In this document: positions 43,124 through 52,039 of the stretch, in pieces | How positions within the stretch are numbered: the first letter of the stretch is position 1 | How the letters are laid out: the number at the start of each line of letters is the position of its first letter | Assembly: GCF_900220985.1 (NCBI RefSeq) | Contig: NZ_OCPC01000006.1 | Coordinates: 141,256 to 205,255, forward strand | Direction of reading: 5' to 3' | Source of the DNA: Parahoeflea halophila | GTDB taxonomy: Bacteria > Pseudomonadota > Alphaproteobacteria > Rhizobiales > Rhizobiaceae | DNA: 64,000 nt | Translations under genes and position numbers: made by a program | Notes under the pieces: generated by a model | Seen by the model: the letters and a program-made list of their open reading frames with translations, nothing else | Told to the model about the DNA's origin: nothing | Database searches by the model: none

Positions 43124-43447
43124 ATGAAAACCGCTGCGACCAAGACCAAGGTTCTCACCGCAAACCGCCTGACCGACGGCATCGCTGTCTGGCTGGGCGC
43201 CAATGGCGAATGGACCACCTCGCTCAAGGAGGCGTTTCTCGCCCGCCATGACGATGCTGTGGCGGCCATCGAGTCCGCCGGCCAGCAGGCGCTCGACGAC
43301 AACCGCGTCGTCGATGTCAACGTCATCGAGGTCGAGGAAACGGAAGCCGGCCCGCGCCCGTTCCGGCTGCGGGAGCGCATTCGCTCCGATGGCCCGACAA
43401 TCGACTACGCACCGGCATTCACCGCCGGCGTTTCCCACGCCGCCTGA
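43124..43447 (+). CDS. DUF2849 family protein of the sulfite reduction operon
   Basis: A 107-residue soluble protein (VLTANRLTDGIAVWLG near the start). The family occurs in alphaproteobacteria between cysG and the sulfite reductase gene, as here, with gaps of only 10-11 bases. Function is unknown; a role in siroheme or sulfite reductase assembly is guessed from context. ATG at 43124 follows GAGGAGG. Confidence 0.85.
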   Translation: MKTAATKTKVLTANRLTDGIAVWLGANGEWTTSLKEAFLARHDDAVAAIESAGQQALDDNRVVDVNVIEVEETEAGPRPFRLRERIRSDGPTIDYAPAFTAGVSHAA

Positions 43448-43458
43448 AGGACTGATCC

Positions 43459-45129
43459 ATGTACCGTTACGATGAATTCGACCATGCCTTTGTGGCCGCG
43501 CGCGTCAACCAGTTCCGCGACCAGGTCGAGCGCCGCCTGAGCGGCGAAATCTCCGAAGACGCCTTCAAGCCGCTGAGGCTGATGAACGGCGTCTATCTGC
43601 AGCTGCACGCCTATATGCTGCGCGTGGCGGTGCCTTACGGCACACTCAACAGCCGCCAGATGCGCAAGCTTGCCCACATCGCCCGCACCTATGACCGCGG
43701 CTATGGCCATTTCACCACGCGGCAGAACATCCAGTACAACTGGCCCAAGCTCTCAGATATGCCGGAAATTCTCGAAGAGCTGGCCGAGGTCGAGATGCAC
43801 GCCATCCAGACCTCGGGCAATTGCATCCGCAATGTCACCGCCGACCATTTCGCAGGCGCTGCCGCCGACGAGGTGGCCGATCCTCGGCCCTATGCCGAAA
43901 TCTTGCGGCAATGGTCGTCGGTGCATCCGGAGTTTTCGTTCCTGCCGCGCAAGTTCAAGATTGCGGTGACCGCGGCCGAACGTGACCGCGCCGCAATCCA
44001 GACTCATGATATCGGGCTGCAACTGAAGAAGAACGACAAGGGCGAGCTCGGTTTTGCCGTCTGGATCGGCGGCGGGCAGGGGCGGACGCCGATCCTGGCC
44101 AAGAAGGTCAGGGACTTCCTGCCGGAAGCGGATCTGCTTTCCTATGTGACGGCGATCATGCGGGTCTACAACCTGCATGGCCGCCGCGACAACAAGTACA
44201 AGGCGCGCATCAAGATCCTGGTGCATGAAACCGGTGTCGAAAAGCTGACCACCGAGATCGAAGCCGAATGGGCCCATCTCAAGGATGGCGAGTTAAAGCT
44301 GCCCGAAGCCGATATTGCCGCGATCAACGCCTATTTCGAGCCGCCAAAGCTCGGCGATCGCGCCGAAGGCTGGGGCGAACTGGCCGCCTGGAAGAGATCC
44401 GATCCCGGTTTTGCCGACTGGGTTGGCCGCAACGTCGCGCCACACCAGCACCCGGACTACGGCATGGTGACAATTTCGCTGAAACCCATCGGTGGCATTC
44501 CCGGCGATGCAACCGCCGAGCAGATGGACGCGGTGGCGCGGCTGGCCGAGGACTACAGCCATGATGAGATCCGGGTGACGCATGAGCAGAACCTGGTGTT
44601 GCCGCATGTGGCGCTGGCTGATCTCGAGCCACTCTACCGTGCGCTTCTCGTCGAAGGGCTGGCGACTGCCAATGCCGGTCTGATCACCGACATCATTGCC
44701 TGCCCGGGGCTCGATTATTGCGCACTCGCCAATGCCCGTTCGATCCCGGTGGCTCAGGAAATCTCCAACCGCTTCGGCGATCCGGCGCGGCAGGCTGAAA
44801 TCGGCGATCTGAAGATCAAGATTTCCGGCTGCATCAATGCCTGCGGTCACCACCATGTCGGTCATATCGGCATTCTGGGTGTTGAAAAGAAGGGCGCGGA
44901 ACTTTATCAGATTTCGCTTGGCGGATCGGCTGACGAGAACGCCTCGATCGGTCAGATCACCGGCCGCGGCTTTGGGCCGGACCAGATCACCGATGCGATC
45001 GAGACAATTGTCGACACCTATCTGACCGAGCGCATCAGCAGCGAAGAGACCTTCATCGCCTGCTATCGCCGCATCGGCGCCGAACCTTTCAAGGCTGCGC
45101 TCTACGCCAGCGAAGCAGAAGCTGCCTGA
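43459..45129 (+). CDS. cysI: Nitrite/sulfite reductase hemoprotein subunit
   Basis: A siroheme/[4Fe-4S] enzyme that performs six-electron reduction, here most likely of sulfite to sulfide. The 556 residues have two ferredoxin-like half-domains and two siroheme-binding halves. The cluster ligands are Cys415 and Cys421 (CPGLDYC) and Cys458 and Cys462 (CINAC). The arginine-rich anion site RNVTADHFAG lies near residue 128. There is no flavoprotein CysJ beside it, so electrons probably come from ferredoxin or a ferredoxin-type reductase. Cysteine operon context favours sulfite over nitrite. Confidence 0.93.
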   Translation: MYRYDEFDHAFVAARVNQFRDQVERRLSGEISEDAFKPLRLMNGVYLQLHAYMLRVAVPYGTLNSRQMRKLAHIARTYDRGYGHFTTRQNIQYNWPKLSDMPEILEELAEVEMHAIQTSGNCIRNVTADHFAGAAADEVADPRPYAEILRQWSSVHPEFSFLPRKFKIAVTAAERDRAAIQTHDIGLQLKKNDKGELGFAVWIGGGQGRTPILAKKVRDFLPEADLLSYVTAIMRVYNLHGRRDNKYKARIKILVHETGVEKLTTEIEAEWAHLKDGELKLPEADIAAINAYFEPPKLGDRAEGWGELAAWKRSDPGFADWVGRNVAPHQHPDYGMVTISLKPIGGIPGDATAEQMDAVARLAEDYSHDEIRVTHEQNLVLPHVALADLEPLYRALLVEGLATANAGLITDIIACPGLDYCALANARSIPVAQEISNRFGDPARQAEIGDLKIKISGCINACGHHHVGHIGILGVEKKGAELYQISLGGSADENASIGQITGRGFGPDQITDAIETIVDTYLTERISSEETFIACYRRIGAEPFKAALYASEAEAA

Positions 45130-45149
45130 AACAGGGCACGGAGAGTTTT

Positions 45150-45641
45150 ATGACTGTGATTTGGACCCAGGACGGGATTGTCGAAAACGATCCCTGGGCG
45201 CAACCCGGTAGCGACAGTGGATCGAAGCTGCTGCCACTGGCCGAAGCCCTGGAACACGCCCGGGACAATGCGGCGTTTGGTGTAGTGCTGCAGCCGGCCG
45301 ACGATGTACGGGCTCTGGCCCCGATCCTCGACCGTGTGGCAATCATCGCGTTGACCTTTCCGGCTTTCAGCGACGGGCGGGCATTTTCCCAGGCCATGTT
45401 GCTGCGCGAGCGGCTCGGCTATCAGGGCGAGATGCGCGCAGTCGGCACCGTCCTGCTTGATCAGGTGCCACTAATGCTGCGGACCGGCTTCGACAGTTTC
45501 GAAGTCGCGCATGCACCGACGATCAAGCGGCTGGCGGAAAAGCGGCTTCCGGGCATCGACCTGCATTACCAGCCGGCGGCTGACGAGACACATGCCGGGC
45601 CTGGCTACAGCTGGCGCCGTACGGCGATGTTGAACGGCTGA
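45150..45641 (+). CDS. DUF934 family protein (CysX-like, sulfite reduction operon)
   Basis: A 163-residue soluble protein with the family features ALVFPAFSDGRAFS-like (here IIALTFPAFSDGRAFSQA), LRERLGYQGEMRAVG and DQVPLMLRTGFDSFEV. The family always accompanies ferredoxin-dependent sulfite reductases in proteobacteria and has been suspected to help electron delivery; the activity is not established. It lies 20 bases after cysI. Confidence 0.88.
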   Translation: MTVIWTQDGIVENDPWAQPGSDSGSKLLPLAEALEHARDNAAFGVVLQPADDVRALAPILDRVAIIALTFPAFSDGRAFSQAMLLRERLGYQGEMRAVGTVLLDQVPLMLRTGFDSFEVAHAPTIKRLAEKRLPGIDLHYQPAADETHAGPGYSWRRTAMLNG

Positions 45642-45655
45642 ACCGGGGGCTCGCC

Positions 45656-45991
45656 ATGCACATTCACGTAACCGATCAGGACGGAGTCCGTCATACGCTC
45701 GAAGCGCTTGAGGGATTCCGGGTGATGGAAATCATTCGCGACTGGGGCCTGGACATCAAGGCCGAATGCGGCGGCGCCTGTGCCTGCGCCACCTGCCATG
45801 TCCATGTCGCACCGGAATGGACCGAACAGCTGCACCCGATCGAGGCCGAGGAAGAGGACATGCTCGACCAGGCCTTTGACGTTCGCGACAATTCCCGGCT
45901 GTCCTGTCAGCTGTTGATGAGCGAGGAACTCGACGGCCTGGAAGTCACGCTGGCGCCGGGCACCGAGGCCAAGGATCGCGCCGCCGCCTGA
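45656..45991 (+). CDS. [2Fe-2S] ferredoxin, adrenodoxin type
   Basis: A 111-residue electron carrier. The cluster ligands fit C-x5-C-x2-C and a distal cysteine: ECGGACACATCHVHV (about residues 38-47) and NSRLSCQLL (about 84). The acidic stretch EAEEEDMLDQAFDV is the usual reductase/partner docking helix. Adrenodoxin-type ferredoxins serve iron-sulfur assembly (Fdx) or P450s, but the position 14 bases behind the cysI-DUF934 pair suggests it could feed the sulfite reductase. That link is inference. Confidence 0.9.
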   Translation: MHIHVTDQDGVRHTLEALEGFRVMEIIRDWGLDIKAECGGACACATCHVHVAPEWTEQLHPIEAEEEDMLDQAFDVRDNSRLSCQLLMSEELDGLEVTLAPGTEAKDRAAA

Positions 45992-46077
45992 CCCGGGCCG
46001 TACGCGCTGGATTCCGACATTTGCCTGTCGTTGGCGCTGCTTGCGCGAAGTGACATGCTCATGCCAGTTTGCGGTCC

Positions 46078-46974
46078 ATGATCGACAAACTTGAATTCTT
46101 CATTGTGCTGGCGCGCGAGCGCCATTTTGGCCGCGCGGCGGACGCCTGCGGCGTCACCCAGCCGACACTTTCGGCATCGCTCAAGCAGCTCGAAGACCAG
46201 CTTGGCGTCGTTCTGGTGCAGCGCGGATCGCGGTTCCAGGGGCTGACGCCGGAAGGCCAGCGCGTGCTCGAATGGGCGCGGCGCATTGTCGGCGATGCCC
46301 GCACCATGCGCGAGGAGATGAAGGCCGCCCGCAAGGGCCTGTCGGGACACGCGCGCATCGCGGTCATTCCAACCGCCACCTATATGGTCACAGATCTGAC
46401 TGTCGCTTTCACCGAAAAACACCCGGCAGTCACGCTCTCTGTCACGTCCTGCACCAGCTACGAGGTGCTGTCGCGGCTGGAAAATTTCGAGATCGATGTC
46501 GGGATCAGCTATCTGGAGAACGAGCCTACCGGCCGGGTGGCCACCGTGCCGCTCTATGCCGAGCGCTACCAGCTGATCACATCCGAGGGTCAGGAGTTCG
46601 CCGACAGGTCCTCGGTCAGCTGGGCGGAGGTCGCCACCTTGCCGCTGTGCCTGCTGACACCGGACATGCAGAACCGCAGGATCATCAACCAGCATCTGGC
46701 CGAGGCTGGCGCCACCGCAAAGCCGACGCTGGAATCCAACTCGATGATCGTGCTGTTTTCCCACATCCGCACCGGCCGCTGGGCCTCGATCATGCCGGTC
46801 AACCTGGCTGAGACGCTGGGGTTTGACGAGGATATCAAGTCGATCCCGATCGTCGAACCGGATGCGCATCACGTGGTCGGCATGATTGCAGCGCCACGCG
46901 AGCCGCATACCCCCATCGTTTCGGCGCTGTTGCATGAGGCGCGGGTCTTCGCGAAGGCGCTGGCTGAACGATAG
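46078..46974 (+). CDS. LysR-family transcriptional regulator
   Basis: A 298-residue regulator: winged helix-turn-helix at the N-terminus (FGRAADACGVTQPTLSASLKQLE), linker helix, then a periplasmic-binding-like effector domain (about 90-295). It lies directly upstream of the formate dehydrogenase operon and in the same direction, where many fds clusters have a divergent LysR gene, so it is the likely fds regulator. A perfect LysR-type box overlaps its stop codon. No good ribosome binding site precedes the ATG at 46078, though TTG at 46069 gives only three more residues. Confidence 0.9.
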   Translation: MIDKLEFFIVLARERHFGRAADACGVTQPTLSASLKQLEDQLGVVLVQRGSRFQGLTPEGQRVLEWARRIVGDARTMREEMKAARKGLSGHARIAVIPTATYMVTDLTVAFTEKHPAVTLSVTSCTSYEVLSRLENFEIDVGISYLENEPTGRVATVPLYAERYQLITSEGQEFADRSSVSWAEVATLPLCLLTPDMQNRRIINQHLAEAGATAKPTLESNSMIVLFSHIRTGRWASIMPVNLAETLGFDEDIKSIPIVEPDAHHVVGMIAAPREPHTPIVSALLHEARVFAKALAER

Positions 46975-46987
46975 ATGTTTTCTATCG
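46969..46987. promoter_or_regulatory. LysR-type operator candidate upstream of fdsG
   Basis: The inverted repeat CGATAG-N7-CTATCG is perfect and contains the LysR-family T-N11-A core (T46972, A46984; ATAG-N7-CTAT). It spans the last two codons and stop of the LysR gene and lies about 80 bases ahead of the fdsG start, a normal place for an activator site. Confidence 0.6.
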
Positions 46988-47067
46988 CGCAACGAATATG
47001 CTGTCTTGATTCAATGCTTTGTTGGGTGCGTAGTGGGTACTCTGCCACATCGTTGGAGGGTTTTGGC

Positions 47068-47547
47068 ATGGAATCACGCAGCATGGACGCCGAAATCGCG
47101 TTGAAGACCGAGGCCATCGTCGGACGGCTGAAGCCGCTTGAAGGGCCGCTGCTGCCGATCCTGCATGATGTGCAGAAGGAATTCGGCTATGTGCCGAAGG
47201 CGGCACTTCCGGTGATCGCCAACGGCCTCAACCTGTCGCGCGCCGAGGTGCACGGCGTTGTCAGCTTCTATCACGACTACCGCGAGGAACCTGCGGGCCG
47301 ACATGTCATCAAGATGTGCCGGGCGGAAGCCTGCCAGTCGATGGGCGGCGACGAACTCGGTGAGCGGCTGCTTGATCTGCTTGGCTTGGATTGGCACGGA
47401 ACCAGCGATGATGGCGCGGTCACGATAGAGCCGGTCTATTGCCTCGGCCTGTGTGCTTGCGCGCCTGCGGCGATGGTCGACGGACAGGTGATCGGCAGAC
47501 TCGACGACAGGATGGTGACCGAACTGGCCCGGGCGGTGAAGGCATGA
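47068..47547 (+). CDS. fdsG: NAD-dependent formate dehydrogenase, gamma subunit
   Basis: A NuoE-like subunit that carries one [2Fe-2S] cluster and passes electrons to FdsB. The 159 residues show the ligands Cys84 and Cys89 (CRAEAC) and Cys125 and Cys129 (CLGLC), with the NuoE helical N-terminal domain (LLPILHDVQKEFGYVP). ATG at 47068 has GGAGG eight bases ahead. Its stop overlaps the fdsB start (ATGA). Confidence 0.95.
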   Translation: MESRSMDAEIALKTEAIVGRLKPLEGPLLPILHDVQKEFGYVPKAALPVIANGLNLSRAEVHGVVSFYHDYREEPAGRHVIKMCRAEACQSMGGDELGERLLDLLGLDWHGTSDDGAVTIEPVYCLGLCACAPAAMVDGQVIGRLDDRMVTELARAVKA

Positions 47548-49115
47548 GCGTGAAGATTTATGTTCCCGGCGATTCCGGTGCGGTGGCAGTTGGCGCCGAC
47601 CGGCTGGCGCTGGCGATGGAGAAAGCGGTTCGGGCGCAAGGTCTCGGGGCCAAGATCGTCCGCAATGGGTCGCGTGGTCTCTATTGGCTCGAGCCGATGA
47701 TCGAGGTCGAAACGGAGGCGGGCAGGGTTGCCTACGGTCCGGTCAGGGCCGCCGATGTCGACGGCCTGCTTGCCGCGGGCCTTCTCGAGGGCGGCGATCA
47801 CCCGTTGCGGCTCGGCGATCCGGAAGAGCTTCCGTTCCTCAGACGTCAGACCAGACTTACCTTTGCCCGCTGCGGCGTCACTGATCCGCTGTCGCTGGAG
47901 GATTACCGCAGGCATGGCGGCCTCGCCGGCCTCACCAATGCCGTTGCTATGGAGCCCAGGGCCATCGTCGCCCAGGTGACCGAATCCGGCCTGCGCGGTC
48001 GTGGCGGCGCTGGCTTTCCCACCGGCATCAAGTGGAACACTGTGCTGGAGGCCGAAGGGCCGCAGAAATACATCGTCTGCAACGCAGACGAGGGCGATTC
48101 CGGCTCCTTTGCCGACCGGATGATCATGGAAGGCGATCCGTTCGTGGTGATCGAGGGCATGATCATTGCCGGTATCGCCACCGGAGCGACCAAGGGCTAT
48201 GTCTATCTTCGCTCGGAATATCCCCACGCCATTCTGGCTATGAACCGCGCTGTCGTCATCGCCCGCGAGGCAGGCATACTGGGTACATCCGTACTCGGCT
48301 CCGATCACGCCTTCGACATGGAGATCCGTGTCGGCGCAGGGGCCTATGTCTGCGGCGAGGAAACGGCTTTGCTCGAAAGCCTTGAAGGCCGCCGCGGCAT
48401 CGTGCGCGCCAAGCCCCCTCTGCCCGCGCACAAGGGTTTTCTCGGCCGCCCGACGGTGATCAACAACGTGATCTCGCTCGCCTCGGTGCCAATCATCCTG
48501 GACAAGGGCGCCGAGTACTACCGCGAATTCGGGATGGGCCGCTCGCGTGGCACGATTCCGATCCAGATTGCCGGCAACGTCAAGCATGGCGGTTTGTTCG
48601 AAGCCGCCTTCGGCATGGCGCTCGGCGAGCTGGTGGATGACATTGCAGGTGGAACCGCCAGCGGACGCCCGGTGAAAGCGGTTCAGGTCGGTGGGCCGCT
48701 CGGCGCCTATTTCCCGCGCGCACTGTTTGACACGCCATTTGATTATGAAGCCTTCGCCGGCAAGGACGGCCTGATCGGACACGCCGGCCTCGTGGTGTTT
48801 GACGACAGTGCGGACATGCTCAAGCAGGCACGCTTCGCCTTTGAATTCTGTGCCGTTGAAAGCTGCGGCAAGTGCACCCCCTGCCGCATCGGCTCGACCC
48901 GCGGCGTCGAGGTGACCGACAAGATCCGTGACGGCATCGAGCCGGAAAGCCAGATCAAGTTAATGACAGATTTGTGCAATACAATGAAGTTTGGCTCGCT
49001 GTGCGCGCTTGGCGGCTTCACGCCATACCCGGTGATGAGCGCGCTGACGCATTTCCCGGAGGATTTTCGTCCGGATCCTAGCATGAGAGGGTCGATGACC
49101 CAGGCTGCGGAGTGA
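47544..49115 (+). CDS. fdsB: NAD-dependent formate dehydrogenase, beta subunit (FMN, NAD-binding)
   Basis: A NuoF-like diaphorase subunit that reduces NAD. The 523 residues have an N-terminal thioredoxin-like domain (about 1-95) of the NuoE/F fusion type but without cluster cysteines, the FMN site RGRGGAGFPTGIKW (151-164), the NADH-binding segment around NADEGDSGSFADR, and the [4Fe-4S] ligands Cys441, Cys444, Cys447 and Cys487 (ESCGKCTPC, GSLCALGG). Coupled to fdsG by a four-base overlap and to fdsA by close spacing. Confidence 0.96.
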   Translation: MSVKIYVPGDSGAVAVGADRLALAMEKAVRAQGLGAKIVRNGSRGLYWLEPMIEVETEAGRVAYGPVRAADVDGLLAAGLLEGGDHPLRLGDPEELPFLRRQTRLTFARCGVTDPLSLEDYRRHGGLAGLTNAVAMEPRAIVAQVTESGLRGRGGAGFPTGIKWNTVLEAEGPQKYIVCNADEGDSGSFADRMIMEGDPFVVIEGMIIAGIATGATKGYVYLRSEYPHAILAMNRAVVIAREAGILGTSVLGSDHAFDMEIRVGAGAYVCGEETALLESLEGRRGIVRAKPPLPAHKGFLGRPTVINNVISLASVPIILDKGAEYYREFGMGRSRGTIPIQIAGNVKHGGLFEAAFGMALGELVDDIAGGTASGRPVKAVQVGGPLGAYFPRALFDTPFDYEAFAGKDGLIGHAGLVVFDDSADMLKQARFAFEFCAVESCGKCTPCRIGSTRGVEVTDKIRDGIEPESQIKLMTDLCNTMKFGSLCALGGFTPYPVMSALTHFPEDFRPDPSMRGSMTQAAE

Positions 49116-49120
49116 ACAGA

Positions 49121-52006
49121 ATGGCGCTGATACAGGAAATTGACCACGGCACTCCGGCTTCGACCGCTGAAAAAACCGTTCGCCTCGTGATTGACGGCAA
49201 CACGGTGGAGGTGCCCGAAGGCACCTCGGTGATGCGCGCTTCGATGGAGGCCGGTATCAAGGTACCGAAGCTGTGTGCCACCGACATGGTCGATGCCTTC
49301 GGTTCCTGCCGGCTCTGCCTGGTCGAGATCGAGGGCCGCAACGGCACGCCGGCCTCCTGCACCACACCGGTCAGCGAAGGCATGGTGGTCCACACCCAGA
49401 CCGGGCGGCTGAAGGACATCCGCCGCGGCGTGATGGAGCTTTACATTTCCGACCATCCGCTCGACTGCCTGACCTGTGCCGCCAATGGCGATTGCGAACT
49501 GCAGGACATGGCCGGTGCGGTTGGCTTGCGCGATGTGCGCTACGGCTATGACGGCGAAAACCATGTCAAGGCGCGGCAGAACGGCGAAGCCAATCCCCGC
49601 TACATGCCGAAGGACGAGAGCAATCCCTATTTCACCTATGATCCGTCCAAATGCATTGTCTGTTCGCGCTGTGTGCGCGCCTGCGAGGAAGTGCAGGGCA
49701 CCTTTGCGCTGACCATCGAGGGCAGGGGCTTTGAAAGCCGCGTTTCGCCCGGAATGCACGAGAGCTTCATGAATTCCGAATGCGTGTCCTGCGGCGCCTG
49801 CGTGCAGGCCTGCCCGACGGCGACGCTGCAGGAAAAATCCGTGATCGAGATCGGCCAGCCGGAGCATTCGGTGGTCACCACCTGCGCCTATTGCGGCGTC
49901 GGTTGCTCGTTCAAGGCCGAAATGCGCGGCGAGGAAGTCGTCCGCATGGTGCCTTGGAAGGATGGCAAGGCCAATCGCGGCCATTCCTGCGTCAAGGGTC
50001 GCTTTGCCTGGGGCTACGCCACCCACCAGGACCGCATTCTCAACCCGATGGTGCGCGAGAAGATCACCGATCCGTGGCGTGAAGTGACCTGGGACGAGGC
50101 CTTTGCCCATGTCGCCAAGGAAATGCGCCGCATTCAGTTCCAGTATGGCAAGGGCGCCATCGGCGGCATCACCTCGTCGCGCTGCACCAATGAGGAAACC
50201 TTCCTGGTGCAGAAACTGGTGCGCGCCGGCTTCGGCAACAACAATGTCGACACCTGCGCCCGCGTCTGCCATTCACCCACGGGCTACGGCCTCGGCAAGG
50301 CCTTCGGTACATCGGCCGGCACCCAGGATTTTGATTCCGTCGAGCACACCGATGTGGTGATCCTGATCGGCGCCAATCCGACAGACGGCCACCCGGTATT
50401 TGCCTCGCGGCTGAAGAAACGCCTGCGTGCGGGCGCCAAGCTGATCGTCATCGATCCGCGCCGCATCGATTTGGTCCGCTCCCCGCATGTTGAGGCCAGC
50501 CACCATCTGCCCTTGAAACCCGGCACTAATGTCGCCGTGCTCACCGCTCTGGCGCATGTGATCGTCACCGAAGGCCTGTGCGACGAGGCGTTTGTTCGCG
50601 AACGCTGCGACTGGTCGGAGTTCGAGGATTGGGCCGCGTTCGTCGCCGACCCTGTCCATTCACCCGAAGCAACGCAAGCCTTCACCGGAGTGCCGGCAGA
50701 CGAGCTGCGCGGTGCAGCCCGGCTTTATGCGCGCGGCGGCAACGGCGCGATCTATTACGGGCTTGGCGTTACCGAGCACAGCCAGGGCTCGACCACGGTG
50801 ATGGCGATCGCCAACCTGGCCATGGCGACGGGCAATATCGGCCGCCCCGGTGTCGGCGTGAACCCTCTCCGCGGCCAGAACAATGTCCAGGGTGCCTGCG
50901 ACATGGGCTCGTTCCCGCACGAGCTGCCCGGCTACCGCCACATTTCCGGGGCCGAAGTCCGCGACGTGTTCGAGAAACTGTGGGGCGTGGAGCTCAATCA
51001 CGAGCCCGGTCTCCGCATCCCGAACATGCTCGATGCGGCGGTCGACGGTACGTTTCGCGGCATCTACATCCAGGGCGAGGATATTCTGCAGTCCGACCCT
51101 GACACCAAGCACGTCAAGGCCGGGCTCGAGGCGATGGAATGCGTTGTCGTCCATGACCTGTTCCTCAATGAGACCGCCAATTACGCTCATGTCTTCCTGC
51201 CCGGTTCGACCTTCCTTGAAAAGGACGGCACCTTCACCAACGCAGAGCGGCGCATCAACCGCGTCCGCAAGGTGATGAGCCCGAAGAACGGGCTGGCCGA
51301 TTGGGAAGTCACGCTGAAGCTGGCGCAGGCCATGGGGCTTGATTGGAATTACAGTCATCCATCTGAAATCATGGATGAAATCGCCGCCACCACACCGAGC
51401 TTCGCCAAAGTGAGTTATCAGTTGCTGGAAGAGAAGGGCTCGGTGCAGTGGCCCTGCAACGAAGCGAAACCTGATGGTACGCCGGTCATGCATCTCGACG
51501 GTTTCGTGCGCGGCAAGGGCAAGTTCATCCGCACCGAATACGTGGCGACCGACGAGCGCTCCGGACCGCGCTTCCCGCTGCTTCTGACCACCGGCCGGAT
51601 CCTGAGCCAGTACAATGTCGGCGCCCAGACACGGCGCACCGACAATGTGGCCTGGCACGCCGAAGACCGGCTGGAAATCCACCCGCATGACGCCGAACAG
51701 CGCGGCATCCGCGAGGGTGATCTGGTCAAGCTCGCCAGCCGCTCCGGGGAGACCACGTTGCGATCGACGATCACCGAACGCGTGGCGCCCGGCGTGGTCT
51801 ACACAACCTTCCACCATCCCGGCACCCAGGCCAATGTGATCACCACCGATTACTCCGATTGGGCCACCAACTGCCCGGAATACAAGGTGACGGCGGTGCA
51901 GGTGTCGCCCTCCAACGGCCCGACGGTCTGGCAGGAGGAATATGATGCGCAGGCCACGCAGGCGCGCCGCATCCTGCCACTTGATGCGCTGGAACCGGCA
52001 GAGTAG
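49121..52006 (+). CDS. fdsA: NAD-dependent formate dehydrogenase, alpha catalytic subunit (molybdopterin)
   Basis: The 961-residue catalytic subunit oxidises formate to CO2 at a bis-MGD molybdenum centre. The N-terminal part resembles NuoG: [2Fe-2S] ligands Cys52, 63, 66, 80; a His112-Cys116-Cys119-Cys125 [4Fe-4S] site; two ferredoxin-type clusters (Cys178/181/184/188 and Cys221/224/227/231). The proximal cluster uses Cys255, 258, 262 and 290. The molybdenum ligand is Cys383, followed by His384, in CARVCHSPTGYG: cysteine, not selenocysteine. The enzyme is soluble, with no Tat signal. ATG at 49121 has GGAG eight bases ahead; an overlapping GTG at 49112 is less likely. Confidence 0.97.
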   Translation: MALIQEIDHGTPASTAEKTVRLVIDGNTVEVPEGTSVMRASMEAGIKVPKLCATDMVDAFGSCRLCLVEIEGRNGTPASCTTPVSEGMVVHTQTGRLKDIRRGVMELYISDHPLDCLTCAANGDCELQDMAGAVGLRDVRYGYDGENHVKARQNGEANPRYMPKDESNPYFTYDPSKCIVCSRCVRACEEVQGTFALTIEGRGFESRVSPGMHESFMNSECVSCGACVQACPTATLQEKSVIEIGQPEHSVVTTCAYCGVGCSFKAEMRGEEVVRMVPWKDGKANRGHSCVKGRFAWGYATHQDRILNPMVREKITDPWREVTWDEAFAHVAKEMRRIQFQYGKGAIGGITSSRCTNEETFLVQKLVRAGFGNNNVDTCARVCHSPTGYGLGKAFGTSAGTQDFDSVEHTDVVILIGANPTDGHPVFASRLKKRLRAGAKLIVIDPRRIDLVRSPHVEASHHLPLKPGTNVAVLTALAHVIVTEGLCDEAFVRERCDWSEFEDWAAFVADPVHSPEATQAFTGVPADELRGAARLYARGGNGAIYYGLGVTEHSQGSTTVMAIANLAMATGNIGRPGVGVNPLRGQNNVQGACDMGSFPHELPGYRHISGAEVRDVFEKLWGVELNHEPGLRIPNMLDAAVDGTFRGIYIQGEDILQSDPDTKHVKAGLEAMECVVVHDLFLNETANYAHVFLPGSTFLEKDGTFTNAERRINRVRKVMSPKNGLADWEVTLKLAQAMGLDWNYSHPSEIMDEIAATTPSFAKVSYQLLEEKGSVQWPCNEAKPDGTPVMHLDGFVRGKGKFIRTEYVATDERSGPRFPLLLTTGRILSQYNVGAQTRRTDNVAWHAEDRLEIHPHDAEQRGIREGDLVKLASRSGETTLRSTITERVAPGVVYTTFHHPGTQANVITTDYSDWATNCPEYKVTAVQVSPSNGPTVWQEEYDAQATQARRILPLDALEPAE

Positions 52007-52039
52007 GCCGGCGATGGCGCCGGCGAAAGGATCAGTCTG

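Noticed and set aside
41614-43380. Open minus-strand frame of 588 codons across cysG
   Set aside because: Antisense shadow spanning cysG and part of the next gene; no motif and no start signal.
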